Shown here: positions 1-9,266 of the stretch, piece by piece
Layout: every line of letters starts with the position of its first letter
How positions within the stretch are numbered: the stretch's first letter is position 1
Assembly: GCF_900100385.1 (NCBI RefSeq)
Contig: NZ_FNFC01000008.1
Coordinates: forward strand, 62,001 to 126,000
Direction of reading: 5' to 3'
From: Halovenus aranensis
Lineage (GTDB): Archaea > Halobacteriota > Halobacteria > Halobacteriales > Haloarculaceae
DNA: 64,000 nt
Program-made: the position numbers and the translations under genes
The notes under the pieces: generated by a model
What the model saw: the letters and a program-made list of their open reading frames with translations, nothing else
Databases searched by the model: none
What the model was told of the DNA's origin: nothing

Positions 1-748
1 GGAGAATCTTGTCGCGGTCGTCGAGCAAGTCCGCCATCGATTCGAGCAGCGTCTGAACGACCGCCCGGCGCTCGACCTCACCACACAGCGCCTGCAGACT
101 CGTCGCCCGGTCCTCTGGAAGCGCGTCGGCGTCGACGTTTGCGTTGATGCCGATGCCGACGACGAGCCACGAGATGCTGTCGGCCTCTCCTTCCATCTCT
201 GTCAGAATGCCCGAGACTTTCTTGCCGTCGACGAGCACGTCGTTTGGCCACTTGATTGTCGGCTCGACGCCGGCAGACCCGACCGCCTCCGCAGTCGCGA
301 CGGCTGCGGCCATCGTGACCAGCGGGGCGTGTGTCGTCGGCAGCGTCGGACGGAGCAACAGAGAAAGCCAGATGCCGCCGCTGGGGGAGGCCCACTCGCG
401 TTCGAGTCGTCCACGGCCACCAGTCTGTTCGTCCGCGACGACGACCACATTCTCCGCACCCTCCGTCGCAAGCTCTCGGGCGCGCTGGTTCGTACTCCCG
501 ACTGAGTTGTGGTACTCGATTTCGTACGGCGCCTCCAGCCCAAACTCAATTGCTGGCGCGCCGTAGGCGGGGATGGCTTCGAGTTCGTATCCCGCGGAGC
601 CGCCCGTGACTTCGAACCCTGCGTCCCTGAGCGCCTCGATGTGTTTCCAGACCGCTGCGCGCGTGATATCCAACTCGTCGGCGAGTGCGGGTCCGGTCCG
701 TGGGCCCTCTGACAGCGCGTCGAGAATCTGCCCTCGGGTGGCTTGCAT
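1..748 (-). CDS. birA: Bifunctional biotin-[carboxylase] ligase / biotin repressor BirA (3' truncated by window edge)
   Basis: Reading the minus strand from the ATG at 748 gives an open frame to the window edge. The first ~60 residues form a winged-helix domain (begins MQATRGQILDALSEG, with ITRAAVWKHIEAL as recognition region). It is followed by a biotin-protein ligase domain with SVGSTN, the biotinoyl-AMP loop GGRGRLEREW, KWPNDV and KKVSGILTE. The enzyme attaches biotin to the BCCP lysine; the obvious substrate is PccA encoded ~4 kb away. The N-terminal DNA-binding domain suggests it also represses biotin or carboxylase genes. The C-terminal domain of the protein lies outside the window. It is divergent from the small gene at 856, so the short spacer carries both promoters. 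Confidence 0.93.
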   Translation of the reverse strand, partial: MQATRGQILDALSEGPRTGPALADELDITRAAVWKHIEALRDAGFEVTGGSAGYELEAIPAYGAPAIEFGLEAPYEIEYHNSVGSTNQRARELATEGAENVVVVADEQTGGRGRLEREWASPSGGIWLSLLLRPTLPTTHAPLVTMAAAVATAEAVGSAGVEPTIKWPNDVLVDGKKVSGILTEMEGEADSISWLVVGIGINANVDADALPEDRATSLQALCGEVERRAVVQTLLESMADLLDDRDKIL

Positions 749-820
749 ACTACGCAGGTTGCAATTCCGCCCACATGTGGGTTTGGGTCGGGGCCAACGG
801 ACGGCAAACTTTGGGCAAGA

Positions 821-829
821 TTTATATAG
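821..829 (+). promoter_or_regulatory. TATA box for the small acidic gene at 856
   Basis: The motif TTTATATAG lies about 27-30 nt upstream of the ATG at 856, the spacing expected for a leaderless archaeal transcript starting at or next to the start codon. Confidence 0.7.
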
Positions 830-855
830 TAGTTCAAACATAGATTTAGGTAACT

Positions 856-1053
856 ATGGCGACGAACACAGACACCCTCAGAGACCTCTACCTGGACGTC
901 GCCGGCGAAGAGACGATTACCGAACAACAGCGCGACCAGTTCTCTCACGACCCAATCGAGGACGACGAAGTGGCTACCGTCTCCGCTGCCGTCGAGGACG
1001 GACTCGACGGCGCGGTAGACGGTGCCGAAGTTGAGTTCGAGTCTGTACAGTGA
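856..1053 (+). CDS. Small acidic protein, unknown function
   Basis: This 65-residue, very acidic protein (starts MATNTDTLRDLYLDVAGEET) has no cysteines, no membrane segment and no motif I recognise. A good TATA box at 821 with leaderless spacing and acidic halophile codon usage argue that it is real. It stands alone between birA (divergent) and sop1 (convergent), and a 6-bp hairpin follows its stop codon. No function can be assigned; a small soluble or partner-binding protein is all that can be said. Confidence 0.7.
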   Translation: MATNTDTLRDLYLDVAGEETITEQQRDQFSHDPIEDDEVATVSAAVEDGLDGAVDGAEVEFESVQ

Positions 1054-1069
1054 CTCCCGCCGGTTCTGT

Positions 1070-1084
1070 CGAGAGGCTCTCTCG
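1070..1084 (+). terminator. Perfect 6-bp hairpin after the small gene
   Basis: CGAGAG-GCT-CTCTCG forms a 6-bp stem with a 3-nt loop 16 nt past the stop codon of the gene ending at 1053. There is no long T-tract after it, so it could be an mRNA 3'-end stabiliser rather than a terminator. Confidence 0.35.
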
Positions 1085-1192
1085 GCGGTCACTGTCGGGT
1101 TACCGGAGAGGGATTGTCCCCTCGCTCCGAAGAAAGTTTCACACAGATACCGACTGAGAGAACCGAGACCGAGCGGCGCTCGCCCGGCAGTC

Positions 1193-1307
1193 TGATAGTG
1201 ATTATTGCGGTAGTTTTCGTGACCACGTGACAGGAATCGTCGTGTCACATCCCGTGACCTCCGTCTGCTGTTACCACGGCGATAACGACTCGCAATAATC
1301 ACTATCA
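1193..1307 (-). repeat. 115-bp inverted-repeat element, copy 1 (best conserved ends)
   Basis: Both ends read TGATAGTGATTATTGCG inwards, a perfect 17-bp terminal inverted repeat. The interior, read in the sop1 sense, holds a series of small palindromes: GTTATC-GCCGT-GGTAAC, GTCAC-GGGAT-GTGAC, GTGACA-n10-TGTCAC and CGTG-GT-CACG. The stop codon of sop1 (1305-1307) is the first triplet of the element, and the element continues as TGA TAG TGA in that frame. No ORF fits inside. Other copies lie at 16776-16890, 51068-51180 and 57151-57265. It looks like a MITE-type non-autonomous mobile element or a conserved 3'-end RNA element; I cannot tie it to a named family. Confidence 0.9.
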
Positions 1308-2048
1308 GTCGTCGGCTACTGTCATTTCGTCGGTGTCGATGGTGCGGTCGGTCTCAGCGTCATCGGCGCTAACCGGGTCGACCGCGAAGCAGGCGCGTTC
1401 GCTGTAGACGAAATAGACGTACGGCGTCTTCGCAACCAGGTCGATGTACGCGATTATCATCGCAGTCCCGACCGCAGAGATGTATTCGAAACCAGCCGGG
1501 CTGGCAATCCACAACACCGGATAGGCGAGCCACAGCAGGCCGACGTGGTTTTGCAAGATTTTGAACAGGCGGTACCGCTCCCGGTTCTCGCGTGCAAACC
1601 GGGGGAAGACGAGGTAGAGGACCCCGAGTAAGACGACGTGAAAGCCGCCGGAAACCGCGAAGCCGACCCACGTCGCGATTCCCGTCGCCAGTGTCGCGCC
1701 GAGTCCGACGGCAATCATCAGCGCGTCTGCGCCGGCGACGGCAGCAATCCATTTCCGCGGCGCACCGGCGACGTATCCCACGTAGCCGACCAGAAGCGGC
1801 GTCGTCACGAGCCAGTCGAGGTACCGGAATAGGTAGACCTCAGTGTCGCCGACTTCGACGATGCCGATATTGAGCGTCATCAAGACGTACGATAGCCCAG
1901 CGAAGCTAGGGATGACCAAGAGCCAGGCGAACTTTCCACGGTCGGAATCGACCCGAGAGCTACGCATCATCGCGAGTACGACGCCGACCCCAGCGAGCAG
2001 TCCCAGCGCGCTCAGCGAGTACGAAACGGTGACCGCGAGGTCTGTCAT
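1305..2048 (-). CDS. sop1: Sensory rhodopsin I
   Basis: A 247-residue seven-helix retinal protein. It resembles Halobacterium sensory rhodopsin I rather than SRII or ion pumps: [57 protein letters not shown] and [13 protein letters not shown] all match the SRI pattern I know. The retinal Schiff-base lysine is Lys207, the counterion-position aspartate is Asp78, and the SRI-specific histidine is His168 (H166 in H. salinarum); Asp203 matches SRI Asp201. It mediates orange-light attraction and near-UV repulsion through its transducer. Its ATG overlaps the htr1 stop by 4 nt, as in the known htrI-sopI operon. The stop codon coincides with the end of the repeat element. Confidence 0.95.
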   Translation of the reverse strand: MTDLAVTVSYSLSALGLLAGVGVVLAMMRSSRVDSDRGKFAWLLVIPSFAGLSYVLMTLNIGIVEVGDTEVYLFRYLDWLVTTPLLVGYVGYVAGAPRKWIAAVAGADALMIAVGLGATLATGIATWVGFAVSGGFHVVLLGVLYLVFPRFARENRERYRLFKILQNHVGLLWLAYPVLWIASPAGFEYISAVGTAMIIAYIDLVAKTPYVYFVYSERACFAVDPVSADDAETDRTIDTDEMTVADD

Positions 2049-3613
2049 CGCTGACCACCCTTCTCAGCCGTCAGCATTGGATTCGCGGACTGAGTGTCGT
2101 TTAGCCGGAATCGAGACAGTTCGCCGACGAGTTCCCCAGCGTTGCGCTCGAACTCGTCGAGTGTGTTCGCGATTGCTTCGAACCGTTCGCGCTGGCTCTC
2201 GATGGAGTCGGCAACAGTCCCGGCGGTCGACTCCGCTTCCCGGCTGATTTCTGACACCTCGTTGACCGCCGCTGCGGTCGTCTGGACCGTCTCGGCCTGG
2301 TCGGCGGTGGCGCTACTGATTTCGGCGATTCCGTCGTCGATTTCCTCTGTCGCGTCGGCAATCGTATCGATTTCCTGCAGCGCGGACTCGACCGTATCGG
2401 TTCCCCGGTCGACGCGTTCCCGGGTGGAACGTACGGAGTCGGCGGCGTCAGCGGTCTCCTGGCGTACTTCTCTGACCATCCGCGAGATTTCTTCTGCCCG
2501 CTCGCGTGTCTCTTCAGCGAGGCTTTTGACCTCGTCGGCGACGACGGCGAACCCGTCGCCTGCGTCGTTACTCGCGCCCTTCCCGGCTCTGGCGGCTTCG
2601 ATCGACGCGTTCAGCGCGAGCATGTTCGTCTGGTCTGCGATATCGTTGATGACCTCGACGATTTCGGTAATCTCCTCCGTACTGTCGGTCAGGGACTCGA
2701 TTTGCTCGACTGCCTCGGCCGTCTCTCGCTCTATCGCTTCCATCTCACCGATAGCATCGTTCGCGGCGTCGCGGGCCTGTCGACTGGCAGCGGTCGCGCT
2801 GTCACTGGTCGCAGAGAGGTCGTCAGCGGTCGCGGCAATCTGCTCTGCGGCCGCAGACATGTTGTCGATGTCCTGTCCGATGGCTTCGAGTTGTTCGCGC
2901 TGCGCTTTCGAGTCGCCCGCTATCTCGCCTGCGGTCTCGACAGCCCGGTCGACGACCGACTCCGCGTCGTTTGTCAGTTGCACGAGTTCGTCGGTATCGC
3001 GCTGTATGTCCCCGGCGAAGCTGTTGACTGCCCGGAGCGCCTCTTCGAGGTCGTCCACCGTCCGGTTGAATTCGTGGCCGATTGTCTCCATCGCGTCGCG
3101 CTCCGTATCGACGTCGATACGTATCGAGAGGTCCCCGTCGGCGACCTGTTGCATCGTCGTCGCGTACCGCTGTGCCGTCTCCTGGTACGCCTCGGCGAGT
3201 TCGGTCGCCTCCTGCTCTGCTTTTTCTGCCTCCAGCCGAGCCTGTTCTGCGCGCTCACGCTCCTGTTGAGCCTCGGTTCTGGCCTGCTCGACGGATTCGA
3301 GCTGCTGTGACAGCGAGTTTCGCATCACATCGATTGCGTCGTACAGTTGTCCGAACTCGTCATTCCGCCCGGACCGGAGTTCGGTGTCGAGTTTCCCATC
3401 TGCGATGTCAGTCGCACGTTGTTCGAGTTCGACAATCGATGCGATTGTGTTCGTCCCTGTAATCGAGCCAAGGGCCAGCAGTCCGGCCCACGTCATCAAA
3501 ATCGCCGCCCCGACACTCTCTGTCACGAGGCCGACGGCTGTCACCATACTCCCGGTGACCACGTACCCGAGAATGAGTTTTACCGCATATGAGTTCCGTA
3601 CTGCATTGAGCAT
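2045..3613 (-). CDS. htr1: Sensory rhodopsin I transducer HtrI (methyl-accepting protein)
   Basis: Two N-terminal membrane helices (beginning [13 protein letters not shown] and [13 protein letters not shown]) with almost no extracellular domain are followed by HAMP segments ([20 protein letters not shown] and [20 protein letters not shown]). A long coiled-coil cytoplasmic signalling domain follows, with the hairpin tip [18 protein letters not shown]. This is the HtrI architecture: the helices pair with SRI and the tip engages CheA/CheW. From 3613 the protein is 522 residues, close to the ~536 of H. salinarum HtrI, and the N-terminus aligns with it. An in-frame ATG at 3640 (9 residues longer) sits nearer the expected transcription start and is a serious alternative. 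Confidence 0.93.
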   Translation of the reverse strand: MLNAVRNSYAVKLILGYVVTGSMVTAVGLVTESVGAAILMTWAGLLALGSITGTNTIASIVELEQRATDIADGKLDTELRSGRNDEFGQLYDAIDVMRNSLSQQLESVEQARTEAQQERERAEQARLEAEKAEQEATELAEAYQETAQRYATTMQQVADGDLSIRIDVDTERDAMETIGHEFNRTVDDLEEALRAVNSFAGDIQRDTDELVQLTNDAESVVDRAVETAGEIAGDSKAQREQLEAIGQDIDNMSAAAEQIAATADDLSATSDSATAASRQARDAANDAIGEMEAIERETAEAVEQIESLTDSTEEITEIVEVINDIADQTNMLALNASIEAARAGKGASNDAGDGFAVVADEVKSLAEETRERAEEISRMVREVRQETADAADSVRSTRERVDRGTDTVESALQEIDTIADATEEIDDGIAEISSATADQAETVQTTAAAVNEVSEISREAESTAGTVADSIESQRERFEAIANTLDEFERNAGELVGELSRFRLNDTQSANPMLTAEKGGQR

Positions 3614-3665
3614 ACAACATGCTAGCGGTCGAAAAGTCATAGTCACCCCCGGTAACAGAGTAGGT

Positions 3666-3674
3666 ATTATTATA
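3666..3674 (-). promoter_or_regulatory. TATA box of the htr1-sop1 operon
   Basis: The minus strand reads TATAATAAT here. A start site about 25 nt downstream (near 3643) would make the ATG at 3640 nearly leaderless, or give a ~30-nt leader to the ATG at 3613. Confidence 0.65.
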
Positions 3675-3785
3675 CTACAATGACACCAACGCACGGAGAA
3701 CAGGTCGTAGCAATCGGAGGTCCACCGCCGGACAGCGCCGGAATACAGACGGTTCACCGGTTTCGTCGGAAGCGACAGACGACAG

Positions 3786-5630
3786 CTACTCGATGACGAA
3801 CATCACGTCGCCCATGTCGACGCTTTCGTCCTCGGAGATGCGCACGTCCTGAACGGTGCCCCCGTACTCAGCGACGATGTCGTTTTCCATCTTCATGGCT
3901 TCGAGCACACAGAGGATATCACCCTGACTGACATCGTCCCCCTCGGCGACGTTGATATCGAGGATAGTCCCCTGCATCTCTGCAGTGACCGTCTCGCCGT
4001 CGCCGCTGACCTCGGGTTCGTCGTCGGTTCCACCGGAGCCCGCACGCCCTGGCCGCTCGCCGCTGGTCTCGGTCGCCGCCTCGTCGACCTGAATTGCGGG
4101 CGCGCCGTGTTCTTCGAGTTCGACCTCGAAGCGCTGGTCGTCGACCTCGACGGTGAACTCTCGCGTGGTCGTGTCCTCGTCGTCTGATTCGACGGTCGCG
4201 GTTCCCCACGTCTCTTGGGCATCGTCGATGCGCGACCGGTCGATGTGCTCGTCGAGGTATTTCGTCGTGTGTTTGCCCTCGACGAACCGCTCGTCGTCGA
4301 GCATCAGCCGGTGGAACGGGATGATGGTCACGATGCCCTCGACCTCGAACTCGGCGAGGGCGCGCTTCGAGCGGGCGATTGCCTCCTCGCGGTCCGAACC
4401 GGCGACGATGAGTTTGGCAATCATCGAGTCGTAGTCGGTCACGAGGTCGTCGCCCTGCCGGAGCGCGTCGTCCATCCTGACACCGACACCGCCCGGCGGG
4501 TCGTATGTGTCCAGTCTGCCGCCGGTCGCCGGCGCGAACTCCTCGGCGGCGTTCTCGGCGTTGATACGGAACTCGAAGGCGTGTCCCTCGATGTCGACAT
4601 CCTCCTGTTCGAACGAGAGCTGTTCGCCCTCTGCGATGCGAATCTGCCACTTGACGATGTCGATGTCCGTAATCTCCTCGGTGACGGTGTGTTCGACCTG
4701 AATGCGCGTGTTCACTTCGAGGAAGTAGAAGTCGGTCTCCGGGCCGAGCAACTCGTCGGGGTCTCGGTCGGGGTCTTCCTCGACGAGGAACTCGACGGTG
4801 CCGGCGTTCGTGTAGTCTGCTGCACGGACGCCCCGGCGCGCGGCCTCGCCGATTTGCTCTCGCAGTGCCGGCGAGAGCGCAGGTGAAGGGCCCTCCTCGA
4901 TGACTTTCTGGTGGCGCCGCTGGAGCGAGCAGTCCCGCTCGCCGAGATGGCGGACCTCACCGTGTTCGTCGCCCAGAATCTGGACCTCGACGTGACGCGG
5001 CGTTTCGAGGAAGCGTTCGAGATAGACGGAAGCGTTGTCGAAGTAGGCCTCGCCCTCACGTTTGGCGCTGTCGAGTTTGTCGGCGGCCTCGTCGGCACCC
5101 CGGACGACCTTCATCCCGCGGCCGCCGCCACCGCCCTCTGCCTTGATAGCGACGGGAAAGCCGTACTCCTCGCCGAACTCGACGACTTCTTCGGGGTCGT
5201 CGACGGGGTCGGTCGTGCCCGGCACAATGGGAACGTCTGCCTCCTGCATGATGCTCCGGGCGTTTGTCTTCTCGCCCAGCCGCTCCATCGCGTCGCTGGA
5301 GGGACCTATCCACGTGACGCCCTCGGCCGCCTCGACTTTCCCGGCAAACTCGGCGTTTTCGGCGAGAAAGCCGTATCCCGGATGGATGGCGTCTGCATCG
5401 GCTCGCTGTGCCGTCTCGATTATCGCCTCGTGGTCGAGATAGGAGTCGGCGGCACGGGCGGGCCCGACGTTGTAGGCCTCGTCGGCATACCGGACGTGGC
5501 CGCCGTCTTTGTCGGCCTCGCTGTAGACCGCGACTGTCTCGATGCCGAGGTCCCGGCAGGCCCGCATGACCCGCACGGCAATCTCGCCACGGTTCGCTAC
5601 CAGAATCTTGTCGAATTCGTCACCTGTCAT
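3786..5630 (-). CDS. pccA: Propionyl-/acetyl-CoA carboxylase biotin carboxylase-BCCP subunit
   Basis: A 614-residue fusion. Residues ~8-450 are biotin carboxylase: [23 protein letters not shown], the ATP-grasp glycine loop [43 protein letters not shown] ~90-residue acidic linker precedes a biotinyl domain with EAMKMEN, biotin on Lys580. It carboxylates the tethered biotin with ATP and bicarbonate for transfer by PccB. It follows pccX by 3 nt in the pccB-pccX-pccA operon. The product is probably methylmalonyl-CoA, given methylmalonyl-CoA epimerase and mutase at 45-47 kb. Confidence 0.95.
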   Translation of the reverse strand: MTGDEFDKILVANRGEIAVRVMRACRDLGIETVAVYSEADKDGGHVRYADEAYNVGPARAADSYLDHEAIIETAQRADADAIHPGYGFLAENAEFAGKVEAAEGVTWIGPSSDAMERLGEKTNARSIMQEADVPIVPGTTDPVDDPEEVVEFGEEYGFPVAIKAEGGGGGRGMKVVRGADEAADKLDSAKREGEAYFDNASVYLERFLETPRHVEVQILGDEHGEVRHLGERDCSLQRRHQKVIEEGPSPALSPALREQIGEAARRGVRAADYTNAGTVEFLVEEDPDRDPDELLGPETDFYFLEVNTRIQVEHTVTEEITDIDIVKWQIRIAEGEQLSFEQEDVDIEGHAFEFRINAENAAEEFAPATGGRLDTYDPPGGVGVRMDDALRQGDDLVTDYDSMIAKLIVAGSDREEAIARSKRALAEFEVEGIVTIIPFHRLMLDDERFVEGKHTTKYLDEHIDRSRIDDAQETWGTATVESDDEDTTTREFTVEVDDQRFEVELEEHGAPAIQVDEAATETSGERPGRAGSGGTDDEPEVSGDGETVTAEMQGTILDINVAEGDDVSQGDILCVLEAMKMENDIVAEYGGTVQDVRISEDESVDMGDVMFVIE

Positions 5631-5633
5631 GGT

Positions 5634-5939
5634 TTACCTGTTGAACCTGTCTCGTCTGCCTGCTGCAGTCCATCTGTCGGTCGGTGCCGCTCGCGGAACC
5701 CGACCACTGCAGTCGGTCGTCGCCTCCAGTCGGCCGGCGAACGCGAACCGCTTGCCGTCCCACGTTTCCTCGTCGTCGGTGTCGGCCGCGGCCGCTGTGG
5801 CGACCCGCTGGTCCCTGATGTGTGCACCGACGGCCGCCGCGATGGCCGCCACCTGTGCCGGCGAGGCGCTCGCCGGGATGTTGAGCTGTCCGGCCGGTGT
5901 CGAGACCGTCGGGTCCTCCTCAGAGCGGGATGTTGCCAT
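5634..5939 (-). CDS. pccX: Small accessory (epsilon-like, PccX) subunit of the acyl-CoA carboxylase
   Basis: A 101-residue frame starts with ATG at 5939, inside the last 20 nt of pccB, and ends 3 nt before pccA. The sequence ([20 protein letters not shown]..., then [20 protein letters not shown], and a Trp-containing C-terminus ending near [12 protein letters not shown]) matches the layout of epsilon/PccX subunits: a helix that starts with a PA(S)PAQ/EE-type motif followed by a W-rich tail. In Haloferax mediterranei PccX is required for PCC activity. A longer in-frame extension upstream overlaps pccB and lacks halophilic composition, so this start is preferred. Confidence 0.8.
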   Translation of the reverse strand: MATSRSEEDPTVSTPAGQLNIPASASPAQVAAIAAAVGAHIRDQRVATAAAADTDDEETWDGKRFAFAGRLEATTDCSGRVPRAAPTDRWTAAGRRDRFNR

Positions 5940-7470
5940 GTTTCCTCTCGGGCTGGGATTTGCGTTTCGACCGCAGCATCTCCAGGTCGCTGATGAGCTG
6001 TGGTCGCGTCTCCTCGGGTTCGAGCACGTCGTCGACGAAGCCGCGGTCGGCCGCGATGTAGGGATTCGCGAACTGCTCGCGGTACTCGTCGATGAGTTCC
6101 TGGCGGCGCTGTTCGGGGTCTTCGGCCGCCTCCAGTTCCTCGTCATAGAGGACGTTGACTGCGCCCTTTGGCCCCATGACCGCGATTTCTGCCGTCGGCC
6201 AGGCGTAGTTCACGTCTGCGCCGATGTGTTTCGAGGCCATCACGTCGTAGGCTCCGCCGTAGGCCTTCCGCGTGATGACGGTCATCAGCGGAACCGTCGC
6301 CTCCGAGAACGCGTACAAGAGCTTCGCTCCCTCCATGATGATGCCGTTGTGTTCCTGGTCGGTGCCGGGCATGAAGCCGGGTACGTCGACGAACGTCAGA
6401 ATGGGGATGTTGAATGCATCACAGAAGCGGACGAAGCGTGCACCCTTCTTCGAGGAGTCGATGTCGAGCGTGCCGGCGTTGACCCGGGGCTGGTTGGCGA
6501 CGACCCCGATTGCGTGGCCGTCCAGCCGGGCGAACCCGATGACGAGGTTCCTGGCGAAGGCGTCGCCGACCTCGAAAAACGAGCCCTCGTCGGTGACGCG
6601 CCCGATGACATCGGTCATGTCGTAGGGCTTCCGTGGGGCGTCGGGGACGATAGACCGAAGTTCGTCGTCCCGGCGCTCGGGGTCGTCCCACGGGTCGACC
6701 CGTGGCGGGTCTTCGACGTTGTTCTGTGGGAGATAAGAGAGCAGGTGCCGGAGGTCGTCGAGCGCGGCCTCCTCGTCGGCCGAGGTGAGGTCCGCGACGC
6801 CGGACTCCGAGGCGTGGGTGTTTGCCCCGCCGAGTTCGTCGAAGCCGACCTCCTCGCCGGTAACCGTCTCGATAACATCCGGCCCCGTGATGAACATGTG
6901 GCTGGTCTCTTCGACCATCATAATGAAGTCGGTGATAGCTGGCGAGTAGACCGCGCCGCCGGCACAGGGACCCATGATAGCCGAAATCTGGGGGACGACA
7001 CCGCTTGCCTGCTGATTGCGGTGGAAGATTTCGGCGTAGCCAGCAAGCGAGTCGATACCCTCCTGGATGCGGGCACCGGCCGAGTCGTTGAGGCCAATGA
7101 TGGGCGCGCCGGTCTCAATCGCCCGGTCCATCACCTTTGTCACCTTCTCGGCGAATACCTCACCCAGCGACCCACCGAAGACAGTGAAGTCGTGGGCGAA
7201 GACGAAGACAGTTCGGCCGTCCACTTTCCCGTAGCCGGTGACAACGCCGTCACCGAGGAACTCCCGGTCTTCCATCTCGAAGGTGTGTGACCGGTGGGTT
7301 CGGAGCTGGTCGAACTCGGTGAAGGTACCGTCGTCGAGGAAGTACTCGATGCGCTCGCGGGCGGTCATCTTCCCGCGCTCGTGTTGTTTCTCGATGCGGT
7401 CTTCGCCGCCACCCGTACGCGCCTGTTCGCGGAGCTCACGAAGCTCCTCGATTCGGTCCTCCATCGTCAT
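5920..7470 (-). CDS. pccB: Propionyl-CoA carboxylase carboxyltransferase subunit
   Basis: This 516-residue protein is a complete carboxyltransferase of the PccB family: [15 protein letters not shown] at the N-terminus, [15 protein letters not shown] and [16 protein letters not shown] for the N-terminal crotonase fold, then [19 protein letters not shown] and [21 protein letters not shown] for the C-terminal half. It moves the carboxyl group from biotin on PccA to propionyl-CoA (possibly also acetyl-CoA). It is first in the operon; its 3' end overlaps pccX. Two ATGs two codons apart (7470, 7464) both fit. An AT-rich promoter (CCTTTTTACG on the minus strand near 7520) lies upstream. Confidence 0.95.
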   Translation of the reverse strand: MTMEDRIEELRELREQARTGGGEDRIEKQHERGKMTARERIEYFLDDGTFTEFDQLRTHRSHTFEMEDREFLGDGVVTGYGKVDGRTVFVFAHDFTVFGGSLGEVFAEKVTKVMDRAIETGAPIIGLNDSAGARIQEGIDSLAGYAEIFHRNQQASGVVPQISAIMGPCAGGAVYSPAITDFIMMVEETSHMFITGPDVIETVTGEEVGFDELGGANTHASESGVADLTSADEEAALDDLRHLLSYLPQNNVEDPPRVDPWDDPERRDDELRSIVPDAPRKPYDMTDVIGRVTDEGSFFEVGDAFARNLVIGFARLDGHAIGVVANQPRVNAGTLDIDSSKKGARFVRFCDAFNIPILTFVDVPGFMPGTDQEHNGIIMEGAKLLYAFSEATVPLMTVITRKAYGGAYDVMASKHIGADVNYAWPTAEIAVMGPKGAVNVLYDEELEAAEDPEQRRQELIDEYREQFANPYIAADRGFVDDVLEPEETRPQLISDLEMLRSKRKSQPERKHGNIPL

Positions 7471-7597
7471 ACGTCAGGCCTCCCAATCATCGTTGCAAAT
7501 TTGACGGTCCACCGTCGTAAAAAGGGTTCTGTAATCGAGTGACTCGATTCGCCGCGCTCGACACGGGCACCTTCGGATACAGAACGTGCGTAACGAC

Positions 7598-8407
7598 TTA
7601 CGCCTCGGCGGTCAGGCCTGCCTCTTTGGCGGCAGCTTCGGGGTCGACGCCGTCGCGGACGACGGCGGCGATTCCGTCCGTGATAGCACGGGGGTTCTGG
7701 TGCTGGAACACCGACCGGCCGGTCGAAACACCTGCCGCACCCGCGTCCATCGCGCCGGCCACGGTCTCCAGAGTCTCTCGGTCGGTGCCTTTGCTACCGC
7801 CGGCGATGACGACCGGCAGCCGTGTCGCCTCGACGACGCGTTCGAAGCTCTCGGGTGTGCCGGTGTACGACGTTTTCACCACGTCGGCCCCGAGTTCTTC
7901 GCCCAGTCTGACGGCGTGGGCAACGTCCTCGGCGTAGGCCGTGGGGTCGCTCTTGTCGCTGACATCCGGGCCGCGGGCGTATGTCATCGCGAGTACCGGC
8001 ATGCCGTACTCCGCGGCTTTGGTCGTAATCTCGCCGAGGTCGGCTATCTGTTCGCGCTCGTAGGTGCTGCCGACGTTGATGTGAACAGAAACCGCGTCGG
8101 CTCCGACGCGAATCGCGTCCTCGACGGTACCGGTAATACGCTTGTCGTTCTCGTCGGGACCGAGCGTCGTCGACCCGTTGAGGTGGACGACGTAGCCCGC
8201 GCCGTTTTTGTGGTCGTGGACGCGGGGTGCAATTCCTTTCTGGGTGAGTACGGCCGTCGCGCCGCCGCTCGTGACGCCGTCGATGGTCGATTCGATGTCA
8301 GCGAGGCCGTCGACTGCGCCCATCGTGATGCCGTGGTCCATCGGAATCACGAGATACCGGCCGTCTTCGCTGATTCTGTCGAGTCGCGCCTGTACGCCTG
8401 TGTTCAT
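7598..8407 (-). CDS. 2-amino-3,7-dideoxy-D-threo-hept-6-ulosonate (ADH) synthase / FbaB-type aldolase
   Basis: A 269-residue class I aldolase TIM barrel of the archaeal FbaB/DhnA family: IPMDHGITMGAV, DAVSVHINVGSTYE, MTYARGPDV with Tyr143, and the Schiff-base lysine Lys178 in DVVKTSYTG, then VVIAGGSKG for phosphate binding. The family includes ADH synthase (AroA', first step of the alternative archaeal shikimate route) and true fructose-bisphosphate aldolase. Position 34 nt behind trpA in the trpCBA cluster, as in Halobacterium, makes ADH synthase the better call. The partner 3-dehydroquinate synthase II is not in the window. Confidence 0.82.
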   Translation of the reverse strand: MNTGVQARLDRISEDGRYLVIPMDHGITMGAVDGLADIESTIDGVTSGGATAVLTQKGIAPRVHDHKNGAGYVVHLNGSTTLGPDENDKRITGTVEDAIRVGADAVSVHINVGSTYEREQIADLGEITTKAAEYGMPVLAMTYARGPDVSDKSDPTAYAEDVAHAVRLGEELGADVVKTSYTGTPESFERVVEATRLPVVIAGGSKGTDRETLETVAGAMDAGAAGVSTGRSVFQHQNPRAITDGIAAVVRDGVDPEAAAKEAGLTAEA

Positions 8408-8441
8408 GCTGTCTGCCGACCTCCGGCGTGTGTTGGTGTTG

Positions 8442-9266
8442 TCATTGTTGCTCAGGTGGCTGTTCGCGTCCGGCCAGCGCGCCAGCTTTCAGCTCGCTCG
8501 CCGTGTTCTCTATTCGTGTCGCGGTTTCGGCAGTACTTATATCCTCGTCGTCGCCCTCGGCGACGAGATTCACCAGCGCCGAACCCACGATGATACCGTC
8601 GGCACCCGCGTCGACGATACGCTGTGCGTGCTCGCCCGTCTTGATGCCGAACCCGACCGCCTTCGGGACCGTCCACTCCCCGATGCGTTCGAGCGTTTCT
8701 GCGGTGTGGTCAGAGAGGTCCTCGCGTGCACCGGTGGTGCCAAGCCGGGCCTGGACGTAGACGTAGCCCGACACCTGCTCGCGGATACGTTCTAACCGCT
8801 CGTCGGTCGTCGTCGGCGCGACGATGAACACCAGGTCCAGCCCGTGTTCGTCACAGGCCTCGCGCAACTGGTCTGCCTCCTCGGCGGGCAGGTCTGGAAT
8901 CACGAGTCCCTCGATTCCGGCCTGTGCGGCCCGTTCGACGAACGACGCCGGCCCGTCGGAGGGTCCGTACTGATAGACCAGGTTGTAGTAGGTCATACAG
9001 ACCAGCGGCACCTCGACGGTCAGGTCTTCGACGAACTCGAAGTACCGATTTGGCGTCATCCCTCCGTCGAGCGCGCGGACGATTGCCTGCTGAATCGTCG
9101 ACCCCTCGGCAATCGGTTCCGAAAAGGGCAAGCCGAGTTCGACGATGTCGGCACCGCCACGCGCCAGCGCCTCGACGTATTCGAGCGACTCCTCGTAGGT
9201 GGGGTCGCCGGCCACCAGATACGGGACGAACGCAGGCTCGTCTGTGAAGTTGCGGTCGAGGCTCAC
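8442..9266 (-). CDS. trpA: Tryptophan synthase alpha subunit
   Basis: A 274-residue TIM barrel that cleaves indole-3-glycerol phosphate to indole and G3P. The catalytic Glu43 is in [10 protein letters not shown]; the second acid, Asp60 in E. coli (ADG), is here Glu54 (IAEG), an unusual substitution. [11 protein letters not shown] and the phosphate-binding end GFGIKTGEH...[12 protein letters not shown] are intact. It overlaps trpB by 4 nt and is third in trpC-trpB-trpA. It should work as the alpha2beta2 complex with TrpB. Confidence 0.95.
   Translation of the reverse strand: MSLDRNFTDEPAFVPYLVAGDPTYEESLEYVEALARGGADIVELGLPFSEPIAEGSTIQQAIVRALDGGMTPNRYFEFVEDLTVEVPLVCMTYYNLVYQYGPSDGPASFVERAAQAGIEGLVIPDLPAEEADQLREACDEHGLDLVFIVAPTTTDERLERIREQVSGYVYVQARLGTTGAREDLSDHTAETLERIGEWTVPKAVGFGIKTGEHAQRIVDAGADGIIVGSALVNLVAEGDDEDISTAETATRIENTASELKAGALAGREQPPEQQ

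Noticed and set aside
1193-1307. Reading the repeats as a CRISPR array
   Set aside because: The four copies are tens of kilobases apart, not a spaced array, and have terminal inverted repeats.
2094-3269. Ser/Ala-rich plus-strand frame opposite htr1
   Set aside because: Low-complexity reverse of the transducer coiled coil; not a gene.
5542-7290. 582-codon frame on the plus strand opposite pccA/pccB
   Set aside because: It is the antisense shadow of the pcc operon, a common effect of high-GC codon bias; no motif is recognisable.
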